In this document: piece after piece, positions 8,101 to 15,592 of the stretch | Numbering within the stretch: the first letter of the stretch is position 1 | Layout: each line of letters opens with the position of its first letter | DNA from: Burkholderiales bacterium | GTDB lineage: Bacteria; Pseudomonadota; Gammaproteobacteria; Burkholderiales; Burkholderiaceae_C | Length of the DNA: 64,000 bases | Assembly (NCBI GenBank): GCA_017302655.1 | Contig: JAFLDE010000017.1 | Location: 1 to 64,000, forward strand | Direction: 5' to 3' | Translations under genes and position numbers: made by a program | Notes under the pieces: generated by a model | Told to the model about the DNA's origin: nothing | Seen by the model: only the letters and a program-made list of their open reading frames with translations | The model's database searches: none

Positions 8101-9964
8101 CGTGGTGGGCATTGGCGACATGTCGGGCGACGTGTTCGGCAACGGCATGCTGCTGTCGCGGCACATTCGCCTGCTCGCCGCCTTCGACCACCGGCACATC
8201 TTCCTCGACCCCGATCCGGATTGCGAACGCTCCTTCGTGGAGCGCGAGCGTCTGTTCCAGCTGCCTCGCTCCAGCTGGGCCGACTACGACGCCAGCCTGA
8301 TCAGCGCCGGCGGCGGCGTCTGGTCGCGCAGCGAGAAGTCCATTCCCCTCTCGCCTCAGGTGCGCGCGCTCATTCAGGTCGAGGCCGAGCGTCTCACACC
8401 CACCGAGCTGATGAACGCGCTGCTCAAGGCGCCGGTCGATCTGCTCTACAACGGCGGCATCGGCACGTACGTGAAGGCGAGCAGCGAGAGCCATGCGCAG
8501 GTGGGCGATCGCGCCAACGACCTCCTGCGGGTGGATGGCCGAGAGCTGCGCTGCAAGGTGGTGGGCGAGGGCGGCAACCTGGGGTGCACGCAGCGCGGCC
8601 GCATCGAAGCAGCCATGAAGGGCGTGCGCATCAACACCGACGCCATCGACAACTCGGCCGGCGTGGACACCTCGGACCACGAGGTGAACATCAAGATCCT
8701 GCTCGGCATGGTCACCGCCGAAGGCGAGATGACAGAGAAACAGCGCAACGCGCTGCTGGCGCAGATGACCGACGAGGTGGCCGAGCTGGTGTTGCGCGAC
8801 AACGTCTTCCAGACGCAATGCCTGTCCGTCACCCACCGCCTGGGGCCGCAGCTGCTCGACCAGGAAGCGCGCTTCATGCGCTTCCTGGAGAAGGCCGGGC
8901 GCCTGAACCGCGCCATCGAGTTCCTGCCCGACGACGAGGCGATTGCCGAACGCCGCAACGCGGGCGGCGCGCTCACCACGCCCGAACGCGCGGTCTTGCT
9001 GGCCTACAGCAAGATGTGGCTGTTCGATGAGCTGCTCGACTCCAACCTGCTCGAAGATGCCTGGGTCGGCACGGCCCTGTTCCGCTACTTCCCGGCGCAA
9101 CTGCGTGAATCGATGGCCGCCTACATCCCGCGCCATCCGCTCAAGCGCGAGATCATCGCCACCCATGTGCTGAACAGCATGGTCAACCGCGTGGGCGCCA
9201 CCTATGTGCACCGGTTGGCCGAGCAGACCGGCAGCCGCCCGGCGCAGGTGGTGAGGGCCTACCTGCTGGCGCGCGAGGTCTTTGGCCAGGTCGGCATCTG
9301 GGAGCAGGTCGAGCAACTGGACAACCGCGTGCTCGACGCCACGCAGGCCGAGCTGCTCATCGAAGAGGGTCAGCTCACCGCACGGGCCACGGCCTGGTTC
9401 CTGCGCTGGCGCGGTCTCACCGAGCCAATGCAGGGCAGCATCGACCGCCTGCGTCCGGCGGCGCAGAGCTTGGCCGCGCAACTGGCGGCAGAGGCCGCGG
9501 GCAGCGAGCTGGCGCAGCGCTGGGTGGTGGCCGGCGTGCCTCCGGAATTGGCCGCGCGCGTCGCCTCGGCCGACGGCCTGCTGGCGGCGCTCGACGTGGC
9601 CGAAGTCGCCGAGGGCGTGCAACGCGGCTTTGTTGAGGTGAGCAGCGTCCACGTGGGTGTGGCGCGGCGCCTGGGTCTGGCACGGCTGGCCTCACTCGTC
9701 GAACACCTGCCCGCTGGCTCCGACTGGCAGCAGCGCGCCAAGACGGCGCTGGCCGACGATCTGGCCGGCCTGCAGCGGCAGCTCACGCACAAGGTGCTCA
9801 GTGGTGGCAGAGGCGACCTGGACGCCTTGCTCGACAGCTGGGAGAGTGCCAACAAGGCCTCGGTGGTGCGTGCGCAGCGCCTGATGACCGAGTTGGAAGA
9901 GAGCAAGCAGGCCGACCTGGCCATGCTCTCGGTGGCCATGCGCGAACTGCGCAATCTGGCATGA
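5180..9964 (+). CDS. gdhB: NAD-specific glutamate dehydrogenase, large (about 180 kDa) type
   Basis: The 1594-residue protein oxidatively deaminates glutamate to 2-oxoglutarate and ammonia with NAD, feeding the TCA cycle in the cytoplasm. The length and layout fit the L_180 class of proteobacterial NAD-GDH: a long N-terminal half with ACT-like regulatory segments, then the catalytic core with VGSKGGFVLKK near residue 843, VVGIGDMSGDVFGNGML near 975, and GEGGNLGCTQRGR near 1130. ATG 5180 is preferred because GGAG lies 9 bases upstream; an in-frame ATG at 5147 has no such site. The gene ends in an ATGA overlap with the exonuclease gene, so the two are probably translationally coupled. Confidence 0.95.
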   Translation: MDASNDGLRQERLTQVMSVATSRLSSERQSGFAPFAEACLAQLDADDLQEARAEDLAGALLSHWQFGQQRQPGQPKVRLINPNVAEDGWASRHSVIEIVNDDMPFLVDSTTVEINRQGYTLHAIVHPIFAVERDASGQLQKLDGGARESWMQIQIDRVVEVERRQALLQGIEAVLADVRAAVDDWKSMLARLAEAIEELSTPPVGLDAATVAESRAFLEWMADDHFTLLGYRRHDLLEEGGEDVLKLVPGSGLGVLRETADEARSASFSVLPREAKALARATLPVLVVTKANKRSTVHRPGYTDYVGVKRYDAQGRVIGEHRFLGLYTSTAYMARVSETPLIRGKVAEIAAQAGYRSGSHRAKALAHILETYPRDELLQSSVAELHDTAMGILALGDRQRLRLFLRRDPFDRFISCLVYVPRESFGTELRMRIHDILMQAFDGVSSEFDVSLGEAALARIHFYIRTTPGAVPPFERKDLEQKLAQAARRWSDQLRDALTEAEGEARGLQLFKAWEASMPADYRARVPARAAVADVVKIAQLSSEQPVAVALYKPLGAEDDQWGFKVYRQGGAVVLSDSLPMLEHMGVRVMGEHNHRVAGGAVSVHDFDLRAQVPEHIDIQTMAPLFEQAFVQVFNGRVENDDFNKLVLRAGLPFDDIVILRAYAKYCKQMVFPLGQATIEAALATHAPIARMLVQLFKLRFDPEHADAEAEATQVRAIEQALEKVSGLSEDRVLRQLLALIQATLRTNFWRTGKGHSGEAGPRRAFVSFKFDCKRVPGLPEPRPMFEIFVYSPRFEGVHLRGGKVARGGLRWSDRQDDFRTEVLGLVKAQMVKNTVIVPVGSKGGFVLKKAPPSSDREAFMKEGVACYQDYLRGLLDLTDNRVGGGIAPPPQVKRHDADDPYLVVAADKGTATFSDYANAVSAEYGHWLGDAFASGGSVGYDHKAMGITARGAWESVKRFFREMGHDTQTRPFTVVGIGDMSGDVFGNGMLLSRHIRLLAAFDHRHIFLDPDPDCERSFVERERLFQLPRSSWADYDASLISAGGGVWSRSEKSIPLSPQVRALIQVEAERLTPTELMNALLKAPVDLLYNGGIGTYVKASSESHAQVGDRANDLLRVDGRELRCKVVGEGGNLGCTQRGRIEAAMKGVRINTDAIDNSAGVDTSDHEVNIKILLGMVTAEGEMTEKQRNALLAQMTDEVAELVLRDNVFQTQCLSVTHRLGPQLLDQEARFMRFLEKAGRLNRAIEFLPDDEAIAERRNAGGALTTPERAVLLAYSKMWLFDELLDSNLLEDAWVGTALFRYFPAQLRESMAAYIPRHPLKREIIATHVLNSMVNRVGATYVHRLAEQTGSRPAQVVRAYLLAREVFGQVGIWEQVEQLDNRVLDATQAELLIEEGQLTARATAWFLRWRGLTEPMQGSIDRLRPAAQSLAAQLAAEAAGSELAQRWVVAGVPPELAARVASADGLLAALDVAEVAEGVQRGFVEVSSVHVGVARRLGLARLASLVEHLPAGSDWQQRAKTALADDLAGLQRQLTHKVLSGGRGDLDALLDSWESANKASVVRAQRLMTELEESKQADLAMLSVAMRELRNLA

Positions 9965-10443
9965 GCGCGCCGGCCTTCATCGACGTCGAGGCCAGCGGCT
10001 TTGGCCGCGGCAGCTACCCGATCGAGATCGGCTTCGTCGACACCGAGGGGGGACTCTTCTGCACCCTGGTGCAGCCTGAGCAGGATTGGACGCATTGGGA
10101 CGAGACCGCTGCTGCGCTGCACGGCATCGAACGGGATCTGCTCACCAGTCATGGCAAGCCGGCGGCCTGGGTGGCGCGCCAGCTCAATGCGCGACTGGCT
10201 GGGCAAACCGTGTACTGCGACGGTTGGGCCCAGGACTACCCCTGGATCGCACGCCTGTTCGACGCCGCTGAGGACGCCCCCGCTTTCAAGCTCGACGACC
10301 TGCGCAAGCTGCTCAGCGAAGAGCAGGCGGCGCGCTGGGGCGGCGTGGTGGCGCAGGTGCGCGAGGAGCTGTCGATCGGCCGGCACCGCGCCAGCAGCGA
10401 CGCCAAGGTGCTGCAGATTGCGCTGCAGCGGGTGCAAAGCTAG
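9961..10443 (+). CDS. DnaQ-fold 3'-5' exonuclease family protein
   Basis: The 160-residue protein is a single RNase H-like exonuclease domain. It shows FIDVEASG (D8 and E10, motif I), a middle aspartate in CDGWAQD (D87 or D92), and HRASSDA (H142 and D147), which is the DEDDh layout. This predicts a metal-dependent 3'-5' exonuclease acting on DNA or RNA; the real substrate is unknown. It overlaps the glutamate dehydrogenase stop by ATGA and its own stop overlaps the convergent hydrolase stop by 4 bases. It is not the polymerase III epsilon subunit, which is longer. Confidence 0.75.
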   Translation: MSAPAFIDVEASGFGRGSYPIEIGFVDTEGGLFCTLVQPEQDWTHWDETAAALHGIERDLLTSHGKPAAWVARQLNARLAGQTVYCDGWAQDYPWIARLFDAAEDAPAFKLDDLRKLLSEEQAARWGGVVAQVREELSIGRHRASSDAKVLQIALQRVQS

Positions 10444-11501
10444 CTCAGTACCCAGGCCAGCAAGGCGCGCAGCAGTGCGCTGCGCGGGAAGGGCGCGCCC
10501 TGGACCGCGCCCGCGCGCACCAGCGGATTGGGGTGCGCGTCCATGTCCAGCGCCACGCCCCAATGGTCGGCGCGCACTTCGGCCAGCCACTCGCCACGGG
10601 GCAGCAGCGCGTCACGGGTGTGGAGCTGGCCGTCGTTCCGTCCCACCTGTTCGGCCAGCAGGCGGCCGAAGGGGCGCAAGGCCGGCGGCAGCTGGGGCGG
10701 GTCTCTCTGCGCGATGACCGAGTAGCAGGCCAGGTCGGGCGGCAGGGCGTGCGCCTGCCACCAGCGTGCACGGGCTTCGGGCCGAAGGTCGTCCAGCTCC
10801 GGGCCGTCGGCCGCCGAGCAGCCGAGCAGGCGTGCCGCCGGCGACAGCCAGTCGTAGAGCTCGGCGAAACGCGAGGCCAGCGGCGTGCCCATCACTGCAC
10901 CGGCCACCGACACCAGCGACAGGCGTTGCGCCGGCAGGGCACCGCTGGCCTGCAGCACGGCAAGCGCATGCAGGGCGTCGGGCACGCCCTTCGAATAGCC
11001 GATCAGCACCAGCTCTTGCACCTCGGGGCGGTCGGCCTCCACACGCATCTCGGCGGCCAGCAAGGCCCCGTTGTGGGCCACGCTGCCGCGACCGGGCAGC
11101 GCCACGCAGCGCATGCCTGCCAGCCCGAGGTCGGCGAAGTCCGAGTAGCCGCGGGCGTTGGCGAAGGGCTGCGCATGCGTGCCCAGGCAGTCGTTGAACA
11201 GGCCGGGCACGAGGAGCACGCTGGCGCCCGCCGCACGGCGCGCATCCACCCTGTGGCGTGCACTGGGCGTTGGCGCCAACGCAGGGGCGGGGTGCAGCCA
11301 GTCGGATACGGCATGCTCAGGGGCCAGCGCTTGCGCCAAGACCGGCGCGAAGGCGGCGCGCCGGTCGAGGAGGCGACTCGGCGTCAAGAGATCGGCCGGC
11401 GAGGGCACCAGAGCGTCAGAACCCGGTGGCGCTTGCAGCCCGACACACCCGCTCAGACCAGCGCTCCCCAGGGCCAGCAAGGCGCTGCGGCGCGGTGTCA
11501 C
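10440..11501 (-). CDS. Predicted lipoprotein alpha/beta hydrolase
   Basis: The 353-residue protein has an N-terminal lipoprotein signal (PRRSALLALGSAGLSGC, lipobox cysteine C19) and a nucleophile elbow GYSKG inside LIGYSKGVPDALHAL, typical of alpha/beta hydrolases. A preceding LLVPGLFNDCLG is a likely oxyanion-hole region. It is probably an esterase or lipase tethered on the periplasmic side of a membrane. The start is GTG 11501, which overlaps the stop of the upstream phosphoesterase gene (GTGA), so the two form an operon and are likely coupled. Exact family and substrate are unknown. Confidence 0.75.
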   Translation of the reverse strand: MTPRRSALLALGSAGLSGCVGLQAPPGSDALVPSPADLLTPSRLLDRRAAFAPVLAQALAPEHAVSDWLHPAPALAPTPSARHRVDARRAAGASVLLVPGLFNDCLGTHAQPFANARGYSDFADLGLAGMRCVALPGRGSVAHNGALLAAEMRVEADRPEVQELVLIGYSKGVPDALHALAVLQASGALPAQRLSLVSVAGAVMGTPLASRFAELYDWLSPAARLLGCSAADGPELDDLRPEARARWWQAHALPPDLACYSVIAQRDPPQLPPALRPFGRLLAEQVGRNDGQLHTRDALLPRGEWLAEVRADHWGVALDMDAHPNPLVRAGAVQGAPFPRSALLRALLAWVLS

Positions 11502-13339
11502 TGGCGCCCCACGCTGGCTTCCACCCGGAAGAACTGCTCGCTTCGGCGCCGCGCCTCGCCTCGGTTGGCGTTGCGGTCGTCCGGCGTGGCCTCGAAGTCC
11601 AGGCGTGCCGCCTGCACGGCGCGGCAGGCCATGTAGGCCGCAGCACGCGGTGACTCCAGGCGGTCGAGCGCGTTGGACAGCAGGTCCACCAGTTGCGCCT
11701 TGTGGCGGAACAGCAGGACCTGGTCGGCAAAGGCCCGCACGGGCTGCGCTTGAAGCGCACGGGCGCAGTCGGCAAAGTCCTGCTCGACGCAGAAGGCGGG
11801 CAATGGCACGTCGTAGAGCCCTGCCGCCCCACCGCCCAGGTGCGCGGCGAGTTGCAGGATGGCGTCGAGCATTTCGTCCTGGTAGCGCTGTGCATGCTCG
11901 AACAGTGGGGCCTCGCAGGTTTCGCAAACGGGCGCCAGCGCCGACACTGCCCATTCGACCAGGCTGCCGCGCTGTTCGCGCTGGCGCCGCACGAGGTCCA
12001 GGTCGGCCCGCAGCAAGGTCAGCGGATCCAGGCCGATGGGCGCACAGACCTGGTGCTCCCAGGCTTCAAGCAACTCGGCATCGCTTTGCGCGCTGGCGCC
12101 GTCCGGCCGCAGCGGCAGCAGGGCGCCATGCAGCTTCAGGCGCTGCGTGCGCTCGTTCCAGGCGAACTGCAGGCGCCGGAACGCGAGCGGCCAGTCGGAC
12201 AGCGAGCTGACATTCAGCTCCAGAAGCGGTTGTGCGTCGAGCACCCGATGCAAGGCCCAGAAGCCGCGATGGGTGTGGGCCGACAGGTAGATCAGCGGCT
12301 GATCGGCTTCCCGCATCAACCGTCGCAGCATGAGGCGGCTGGTGACGCCCAGCGAATTCCAGTTGTGATGCCCTGCGAACACCAGCAGGTCGCCGCGCTG
12401 TCGGCCCTCGGTCACCCAAGGGCGCACCGCCTCGATCTGGTTGGCGCGCACATGGCCGAGCGAACCGGGGCTCTGGCCGCGCAAGATGTCCCAGGTGCTG
12501 GTCAGCAGGCCAGCCTGGTTGGTGTCCAGCCCGATCAGGTAGACGGTCCGGCTGGCTCCAGGCGCAGCCGGCAGGCGAAGGCGCTGGGCGATGTAGGAGT
12601 CGGCGGCCAGCACGCCGTCCAGCCATTCGGCCTCGATGGCGGAGTGGAAGGCCTGTGCGTCCGGATGGCGCCAGCTCAGCCTGCGGCCCTCGGCCGAAGG
12701 CAGGCCTGCGCCCCGCAGTGCGCCGCGGCGCAGGCTGTCCAGGTACAGGCGCATGAAGTCGCCCTTGCTCAGCGCCTGCTCTCCGTCCTGCCCGCCACCG
12801 CGGCGGCACACGCGCTGCCAGCGCTCGGCATCGCGGTCCAGCGCCACTTCGGCCAGCCGGTAGGCGTAGATGCCGAACATCAGTCCGTCGTGGTTGCCGG
12901 GCAGCACGGCGCCGACCTGGCCGGGCGCCTCGAGGATGCGCGTGATGCGCTCGGCCTCGGAGCGGCAACTCAGGTCCATCACGTCCCCCAGGTGCAGGAA
13001 GGGAGATCCGGGCGCGCTGCGCAGGGCGTGCTGCAGCAGGCGGCGACCAAACAAGGGTTGCTCGGGAGGGCGCTGTGCGACTTCGACGTAGGCGTCAACC
13101 GCGCTGTCGTTCTCGTGCAGCGGGTAGCCGGTGGCTTCGTGCTCCTGAGTGTCGCCAACGGCCAGCAGCGGCAAGGTCAGCAGCTGGCAGTCCGCGGTGG
13201 CCGAATCAGGGGATGCCGTCGCTTCGGGCGGTGGGCCGGGCTGGGGGATGAAGCCGGCACAGGCGGCCAGCAGCAGGGACAGGCCGGTGGCAATCAGCCG
13301 CGTGACGAGTGAAGAGGCGGTCGGGCACAACGCATGCAT
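11498..13339 (-). CDS. Lipoprotein calcineurin-like metallophosphoesterase
   Basis: The 613-residue protein begins with a lipoprotein signal (LIATGLSLLLAAC, lipobox cysteine C27). Metallophosphoesterase blocks follow in order: LAVGDTQ, HLGDVMD, LPGNHDG, FAGHHNW and YLSAHTHRG. Their metal-binding Asp, Asn and His residues are all present. About 200 C-terminal residues after the phosphoesterase domain are unassigned and include several cysteines. It would act on the cell envelope; the substrate is unknown. ATG 13339 is preferred over an in-frame TTG at 13348. The gene lies 11 bases after the patatin stop and overlaps the next hydrolase gene, so three envelope hydrolases are arranged as one unit. 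Confidence 0.8.
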   Translation of the reverse strand: MHALCPTASSLVTRLIATGLSLLLAACAGFIPQPGPPPEATASPDSATADCQLLTLPLLAVGDTQEHEATGYPLHENDSAVDAYVEVAQRPPEQPLFGRRLLQHALRSAPGSPFLHLGDVMDLSCRSEAERITRILEAPGQVGAVLPGNHDGLMFGIYAYRLAEVALDRDAERWQRVCRRGGGQDGEQALSKGDFMRLYLDSLRRGALRGAGLPSAEGRRLSWRHPDAQAFHSAIEAEWLDGVLAADSYIAQRLRLPAAPGASRTVYLIGLDTNQAGLLTSTWDILRGQSPGSLGHVRANQIEAVRPWVTEGRQRGDLLVFAGHHNWNSLGVTSRLMLRRLMREADQPLIYLSAHTHRGFWALHRVLDAQPLLELNVSSLSDWPLAFRRLQFAWNERTQRLKLHGALLPLRPDGASAQSDAELLEAWEHQVCAPIGLDPLTLLRADLDLVRRQREQRGSLVEWAVSALAPVCETCEAPLFEHAQRYQDEMLDAILQLAAHLGGGAAGLYDVPLPAFCVEQDFADCARALQAQPVRAFADQVLLFRHKAQLVDLLSNALDRLESPRAAAYMACRAVQAARLDFEATPDDRNANRGEARRRSEQFFRVEASVGRQ

Positions 13340-13350
13340 GGCGCCCAAGT

Positions 13351-14565
13351 TCAGGCCCCAGCCTGCGCGGCGCGCGCCTCAAGCAGCGAGAGGATTTCGT
13401 CGAGGTGCAGCAGCGCCCGCTGCAGCGGGCGGCGGCTCGGCGTGTCCCAGACGCGCACCAGGCGGCGCGTCGGGTCCATCAGCCGGTCCATGTTGAGCGA
13501 CAGGCCATGGCGGGCCAGGCGTTCCTGCAGCTCGGGAGCCCGGCGCAGCAGGTCGGCGCGGGTGCTCTGGTAGGCATGCTCTGCCAACTGCTTGCGATGG
13601 CGGTAGCTGAAGGTGTTGGCCAGGAAGAGCTCGGCGTCGCGATGGTCGGGCTCGAAGAACAGGATGTCCGCCTTGGGGTGGCTGTGCGCGTAGTTGCGCA
13701 TGCCCAGCTCCAGGCGCGAGTGGATGAGGCTGCGGAAGGTCTGCGACAGCACGACGGGCAGGCCGCCTTCGACCAGCTTGGGGATGCGCTGGCTGGCCAG
13801 CTGCCGTGCGTGCCCGGCCTCGTAGGGCACGAGCGGGTTGAGCATGAAGAGCAGGTCGATGCCGTGGTCGAGCAGCAGGCTGCCGTGCACGGTCTTCTTC
13901 AGCGCGCCGTCGACGAGGAAGCGGCCGTCGATCTCGACCGGCGGGTAGAGGCCCGGCAGCGCGGCGCTGGCTTGCACGGCGCGGCTGATGGGTACGTGGT
14001 CCCAGCCGGGTGTGCCGAAGGCCACAGCGTCGCCGGAATCCAGGTCGGTGGCCACGAGCAGCAGCGGGCGCTTGAGCTCGCGGAAGTCGTCGCTGCGACC
14101 GGGCAGGCTGAACATCGCCTTGAGCTGGGCGGCCAGCGCGTCGCTGTTGAGCAGTCCGGCAGGCAGCACGCGGCCCAGGCGCTCCAGCGCGCCGAGCATC
14201 GAACGACCTTCCACCAGCACCTTCCAGGCGGCTTCCCCGGCCAGTCGTGGCAGGCGGCTGAGGCGGCTGGCGTACTCGCGCCAGTGCGGACGCAGCAGGA
14301 CGGCGGGGTCGAAGTGATCGGGCGGCGGCGAGGAGTTCTCGATGAAACCTTCCACCAGCTCGCGCGGCGTCAAACCGTTGGCCAGGCAGGAGGCAATGAT
14401 GCCGCCTGCGCTCACGCCGAGGTAGCCGTCGCAGTCGCTGAAGTCCAGGCCCTCGATGCTCTCTTCGAGGGCGCACAGCGCACCGACTTCGTAGATGGCG
14501 CCCAGCGGCCCGCCACCCGCCAGGGCGAGGCCGATGCGAGGGCGCTTGGTACGGGTCGAGGACAT
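13351..14565 (-). CDS. Patatin-like phospholipase/acyl hydrolase
   Basis: The 404-residue protein has the patatin signatures: glycine-rich oxyanion loop LALAGGGPLGA (13-23), nucleophile elbow LGVSAGG with S52, and VDGALKK with D219 forming the Ser-Asp dyad. Patatins hydrolyse acyl esters of phospholipids, and some act on PHA granules or lipid droplets. No signal peptide is visible, so it is probably cytoplasmic. It is first in a leftward unit with the two lipoprotein hydrolases and is downstream of the phasin gene on the same strand, but a terminator lies between them. Substrate unknown. Confidence 0.85.
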   Translation of the reverse strand: MSSTRTKRPRIGLALAGGGPLGAIYEVGALCALEESIEGLDFSDCDGYLGVSAGGIIASCLANGLTPRELVEGFIENSSPPPDHFDPAVLLRPHWREYASRLSRLPRLAGEAAWKVLVEGRSMLGALERLGRVLPAGLLNSDALAAQLKAMFSLPGRSDDFRELKRPLLLVATDLDSGDAVAFGTPGWDHVPISRAVQASAALPGLYPPVEIDGRFLVDGALKKTVHGSLLLDHGIDLLFMLNPLVPYEAGHARQLASQRIPKLVEGGLPVVLSQTFRSLIHSRLELGMRNYAHSHPKADILFFEPDHRDAELFLANTFSYRHRKQLAEHAYQSTRADLLRRAPELQERLARHGLSLNMDRLMDPTRRLVRVWDTPSRRPLQRALLHLDEILSLLEARAAQAGA

Positions 14566-14624
14566 GGACAGGACTGTAGAAAGGAGGGCGCAGGGCGGGC
14601 GGCCGGGCTTACCCGGGCCGCATG

Positions 14625-14674
14625 AAAAAACGCCGTGACCCTTTGCGCCAGATGGCGGGGTTCACGGCGCTTTC
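14625..14674 (-). terminator. Rho-independent terminator of the phasin gene
   Basis: On the minus strand a GC-rich inverted repeat (GCGCCGTGAACCCC paired with GGGTCACGGCG, arms at about 14657-14670 and 14631-14642) is followed directly by TTTTTT (14625-14630). It lies 39 bases past the phasin stop and ahead of the patatin gene, so it should make the phasin mostly monocistronic. Confidence 0.85.
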
Positions 14675-14712
14675 AAGTTCGCGGAAGCGAACCCGCGATC
14701 CGGGTCAGGCGA

Positions 14713-15405
14713 TCAGGCCTGCACGGCTTCCTTGACCGCTTCCACGGTCTTGGCGGCGGCAGCCTTGGCCTGACGCGGCGCGCGCTTGACGGCAACCTTG
14801 GCTTCGGCCACCACCTTTTCGGCGGCCTTGGCCGCGGCCTTCACCGGGCTGGCCTTCTTGGGCGCAGCGGCTTTCTTCACGGCGGCAACCTTCTTGGCCA
14901 CGGTCTTCTTGGCAGGCGCGGCAGCCTTCTTCACGGCGGCGACCTTCTTGGCCACGGGGCTCTTCTTCGCCGGAGCGAAGCCGATCGAGGCGGACAGCGC
15001 GTCGATGCGCGAAATCAGCGAGCTGATGTCGGCGCCGCTGGGCACGCCCAGGCTCTTCAGGGCCTTGGACACGCGCTCTTCGAAGATCGATTCGAGCTTG
15101 TCCCAGTGCTGGCCGGCCTTGTTGCCGACGTCGCCGGCCATTCCGGTCATCTTGCTGGCCACGGCGGTGAACTTCTGCTCGGCGAGGCTCTGGGTCTTCT
15201 TCTGCAGGCTCATGCCTTCCTTGACCAGCGCATCGAACACCTTGGTGCCTTCGCCTTGTGCCTTGCTGAAGGCAGCCAGGCCGGCGGCCCAGATCTGTTG
15301 CGCTTGGTCGCGCACGTTCTGCGCGTTGTCCATCAGGGCGGCGGGCTTGAAGGCGGCGGCCGGAGCGGACTTCTTGGGGGCGGATTTCTGCAGCTTCTTG
15401 ACCAT
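14713..15405 (-). CDS. PHA granule-associated phasin with AKP-rich tail
   Basis: The 230-residue protein has an amphipathic helical phasin region (about residues 20-140, with ALMDNAQNVRDQAQQIWAAG at its start and an SLISRIDALSASIG segment near 130) and a C-terminal half made of AAPAKK/AVKKA repeats. This is the PhaF/PhaI architecture: the helix binds polyhydroxyalkanoate granules, the lysine-rich tail binds DNA and helps distribute granules. The N-terminus also carries a short lysine-rich PKKSAP motif. GGAG precedes the ATG by about 8 bases. No PHA synthase is in the window. The tail resembles those of the acyl-reductase-like protein and the alcohol dehydrogenase. Confidence 0.85.
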   Translation of the reverse strand: MVKKLQKSAPKKSAPAAAFKPAALMDNAQNVRDQAQQIWAAGLAAFSKAQGEGTKVFDALVKEGMSLQKKTQSLAEQKFTAVASKMTGMAGDVGNKAGQHWDKLESIFEERVSKALKSLGVPSGADISSLISRIDALSASIGFAPAKKSPVAKKVAAVKKAAAPAKKTVAKKVAAVKKAAAPKKASPVKAAAKAAEKVVAEAKVAVKRAPRQAKAAAAKTVEAVKEAVQA

Positions 15406-15467
15406 CTTGAGTCTCCAGGGTTGCGCGCCGCAAAGACCTGCAGCGATGGGCCGTGACTATAGGCAGC

Positions 15468-15511
15468 GCCTCTATGAGAAAACCGCCGTTTCCTAGTGGC
15501 GGGCCTCTATG
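15468..15511. repeat. Direct repeat GCCTCTATG in the phasin/FAR divergent promoter region
   Basis: GCCTCTATG occurs at 15468-15476 and again at 15503-15511, 35 bases apart, in the 187-base gap between the divergent phasin and fatty acyl reductase genes. A TATAGT on the minus strand (15456-15461) could be the phasin -10 box, but no good -35 box accompanies it. The repeat may be an operator; this is weak evidence. Confidence 0.25.
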
Positions 15512-15592
15512 GGCGGCCGGGGATTACGGGTAAGCGCCAGCATCGGCTGCGGCCCAGCCCGGCGAAGAATGGACGCTCCACAGGAGACCGCC

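Noticed and set aside
7811..9652. Long antisense frames opposite the glutamate dehydrogenase gene (also 5504-6235 and 6254-7627)
   Set aside because: Same reason: GC-driven lack of stop codons opposite a strongly supported gene; composition is unlike a real protein.
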